A DNA stretch of 64,000 nt. Source: Pseudomonadota bacterium (GTDB lineage: Bacteria; Pseudomonadota; Gammaproteobacteria; Burkholderiales; Thiobacillaceae). Below, in pieces: positions 62,942-64,000 of the stretch. The position numbers and the translations under genes were made by a program. The notes under the pieces are model-generated. The model made no database searches. It worked only from the letters and a program-made list of their open reading frames with translations, and had not been told where the DNA came from. The stretch lies in the NCBI GenBank assembly GCA_029558905.1, contig JAKQCX010000030.1:1-64000 (forward strand), in the 5' to 3' direction. Every line of letters starts with the position of its first letter. Positions within the stretch are counted from its first letter, which is position 1.

Positions 62942-64000
62942 TCAACCGCCCTGCCGCAGGGGGTAGCCCGCGGCCTTCCAGGCCGGCAGGCCCGTGCGGA
63001 ACCAGTACACCTTCTTGAACCCGCGCCGCACCATGTAGTTTGCCGCCTTGTAGCTGTACCAGCACTCGGCGCCGTTGCACTGAAAGATCATGGGGGCACT
63101 CTTGTCCTGGGGCAGTTTACCCAGATCGAAGGTATCCACGGAATCGTCGTAGTCCACTTCCTTGGGGCTGTTCATCCTGTAGGGCACGTTGCGGGCCCCC
63201 GCGATATGGCCCTCCCGGTACTGGGCCTGGGAGCGTACGTCGAACAGCGGTACATTTCGGGCCATGAGCCGCCGGACCTGCTCGGCCGTGACCACGCTGG
63301 CGCCCGGGAGCACCTCAGGCGTGAAAAAGCCGCGTGTGGAGACGAATTCGAAGTCCGTCCGGTCGGCGGGTTCGAACGCGCCGAAGTGACTGCGTTGCAG
63401 GCGTGCCTCCAGCGCCTTGTCCATGCGCGTGAAGGCTGCGCGGATGCGATCTTCGAGACCCGCCTCCAGCTGGTCGTGCACGACCACGCCACCCGTGGGT
63501 ACGGCCGGCAGGGTCCTTATCACGCGCGCGCCCGGGTTGCGACGCAGCAGCTCGTCGACGTCGTTTGACCTGGCGGCCACCAGTTCGGCCTGGCCGATGT
63601 CCAGGGCATAGGTCACCGCGCCGTACTGGTTCATGTGCATCACCTGGCCGAAATGGCGGGAGGGAGACAGGCCCAGGGCATTCATCTCCCCGCGCACCAG
63701 ATAACTCACCAGGGATTCACGATGCGGCAGGGCGATGCGTCTGCCCCGGGCGGTTTCCAGGGAGGATGCGCGCGCACCCTTGGCGGCCACCAGCGCCACC
63801 TGGGTTTCCTCTTCCGTGCGGGCCACGGGGGTATAGCCGTTGCGCATGGCCAGGCCCACGAGTTGGGCAGGCGCCAGCAGAATGGCATAGGTACCGGTGC
63901 GGATGCGCTCACCCACCCGCTCGGCGTTCTGTGTCATGACCAGCTTGACGTTCCGGCCGATGGAGCGGCTGAGGTGCTGGGCCAGGTCATCGAATGCCGA
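62942..64000 (-). CDS. Phosphonate-type binding protein fused to rhodanese (partial, 5' end beyond the window)
   Basis: At least 352 residues are seen; the frame is open to the right edge, so the start and any signal peptide lie outside. The first 210 residues resemble a PhnD/phosphonate periplasmic-binding domain (LALPH-like segment GRRIALPHRESLVSYLV, then MHMNQYGAVTYALDIGQAEL). The last 110 residues are a rhodanese fold (PLFDVRSQAQYREGHIAGAR) with a catalytic cysteine candidate in FQCNGAECWYSY. The fusion suggests sensing or handling a sulfur compound in the periplasm, which is inference. It stops at the start of the pil-chp genes and may be cotranscribed with them. Confidence 0.8.
   Translation of the reverse strand, partial: SAFDDLAQHLSRSIGRNVKLVMTQNAERVGERIRTGTYAILLAPAQLVGLAMRNGYTPVARTEEETQVALVAAKGARASSLETARGRRIALPHRESLVSYLVRGEMNALGLSPSRHFGQVMHMNQYGAVTYALDIGQAELVAARSNDVDELLRRNPGARVIRTLPAVPTGGVVVHDQLEAGLEDRIRAAFTRMDKALEARLQRSHFGAFEPADRTDFEFVSTRGFFTPEVLPGASVVTAEQVRRLMARNVPLFDVRSQAQYREGHIAGARNVPYRMNSPKEVDYDDSVDTFDLGKLPQDKSAPMIFQCNGAECWYSYKAANYMVRRGFKKVYWFRTGLPAWKAAGYPLRQGG

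Overview
This 64 kb window is gene-dense, GC-rich chromosome, with about 56 protein genes, one tRNA, no insertion sequence and no CRISPR array. The gene set points to a motile gammaproteobacterium: a FlhB-FlhA-FlhF-FlhG-FliA-MotC-MotD flagellar block, a PilG/H/I/J-ChpA twitching pathway, PilU, MlaA and an exosortase-A (XrtA) type exopolysaccharide locus. Several periplasmic thioredoxin-fold proteins of TlpA/SoxW type hint at a Chromatiales or Ectothiorhodospiraceae-like sulfur-oxidising relative. That placement is inference, not proof.

Layout. 1-1.5 kb: the tail of an unknown gene, an AraC-type regulator and a tRNA-Met with a clear promoter and terminator. 1.7-5.2 kb: an ABM-like protein, then a translationally coupled minus-strand operon TlpA / SoxW-like / TolC-like / membrane-fusion protein. 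5.4-7.0 kb: a PilZ-like protein. 7.0-14.8 kb: minus-strand flagellar operon flhB-flhA-flhF-flhG-fliA-motC-motD. 14.9-16.8 kb: a 616-residue helical-repeat protein of unknown function. 17-25 kb: lipA; then divergently a CobW-type GTPase, a P-loop protein paired with a MetA homologue, an unusual DksA, an HDOD-GGDEF protein and a thioredoxin-CcdA fusion. 25.3-28.8 kb: pilU, pyrC, rsmI and a DUF488 gene on the minus strand. 28.8-34.5 kb: a GAF protein, prlC, a DUF4124/glutaredoxin protein and an asparagine-synthase-like protein. 34.6-43.5 kb: a minus-strand XrtA-associated exopolysaccharide operon (export lipoprotein, chain-length protein, tyrosine autokinase, outer-membrane protein, ATPase, deacetylase, FemAB protein, glycosyltransferase) with no exosortase in view. 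43.6-46.4 kb: two small unknown genes, mlaA, greB and an orphan NarL-type response regulator. 46.4-52.7 kb: a small Cys/His-rich protein and a heavy-metal RND efflux system (CusCBA type). 52.8-53.7 kb: uppP. 53.7-62.9 kb: chpA-pilJ-pilI-pilH-pilG. The right edge holds a partial periplasmic-binding/rhodanese fusion.

Surface behaviour is the main theme: swimming, twitching, cyclic-di-GMP signalling (PilZ, GGDEF) and exopolysaccharide. The observations most worth following are a FlhG that keeps its FlhF-activating helix but has lost every ATPase motif; an XrtA-type polysaccharide locus that ends without its exosortase and faces a synthetase lacking the glutaminase cysteine; a MetA homologue with an atypical acyl-specificity position coupled to a P-loop protein; and the large unrecognised repeat protein. 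All assignments come from reading motifs and gene order; no database search was made.
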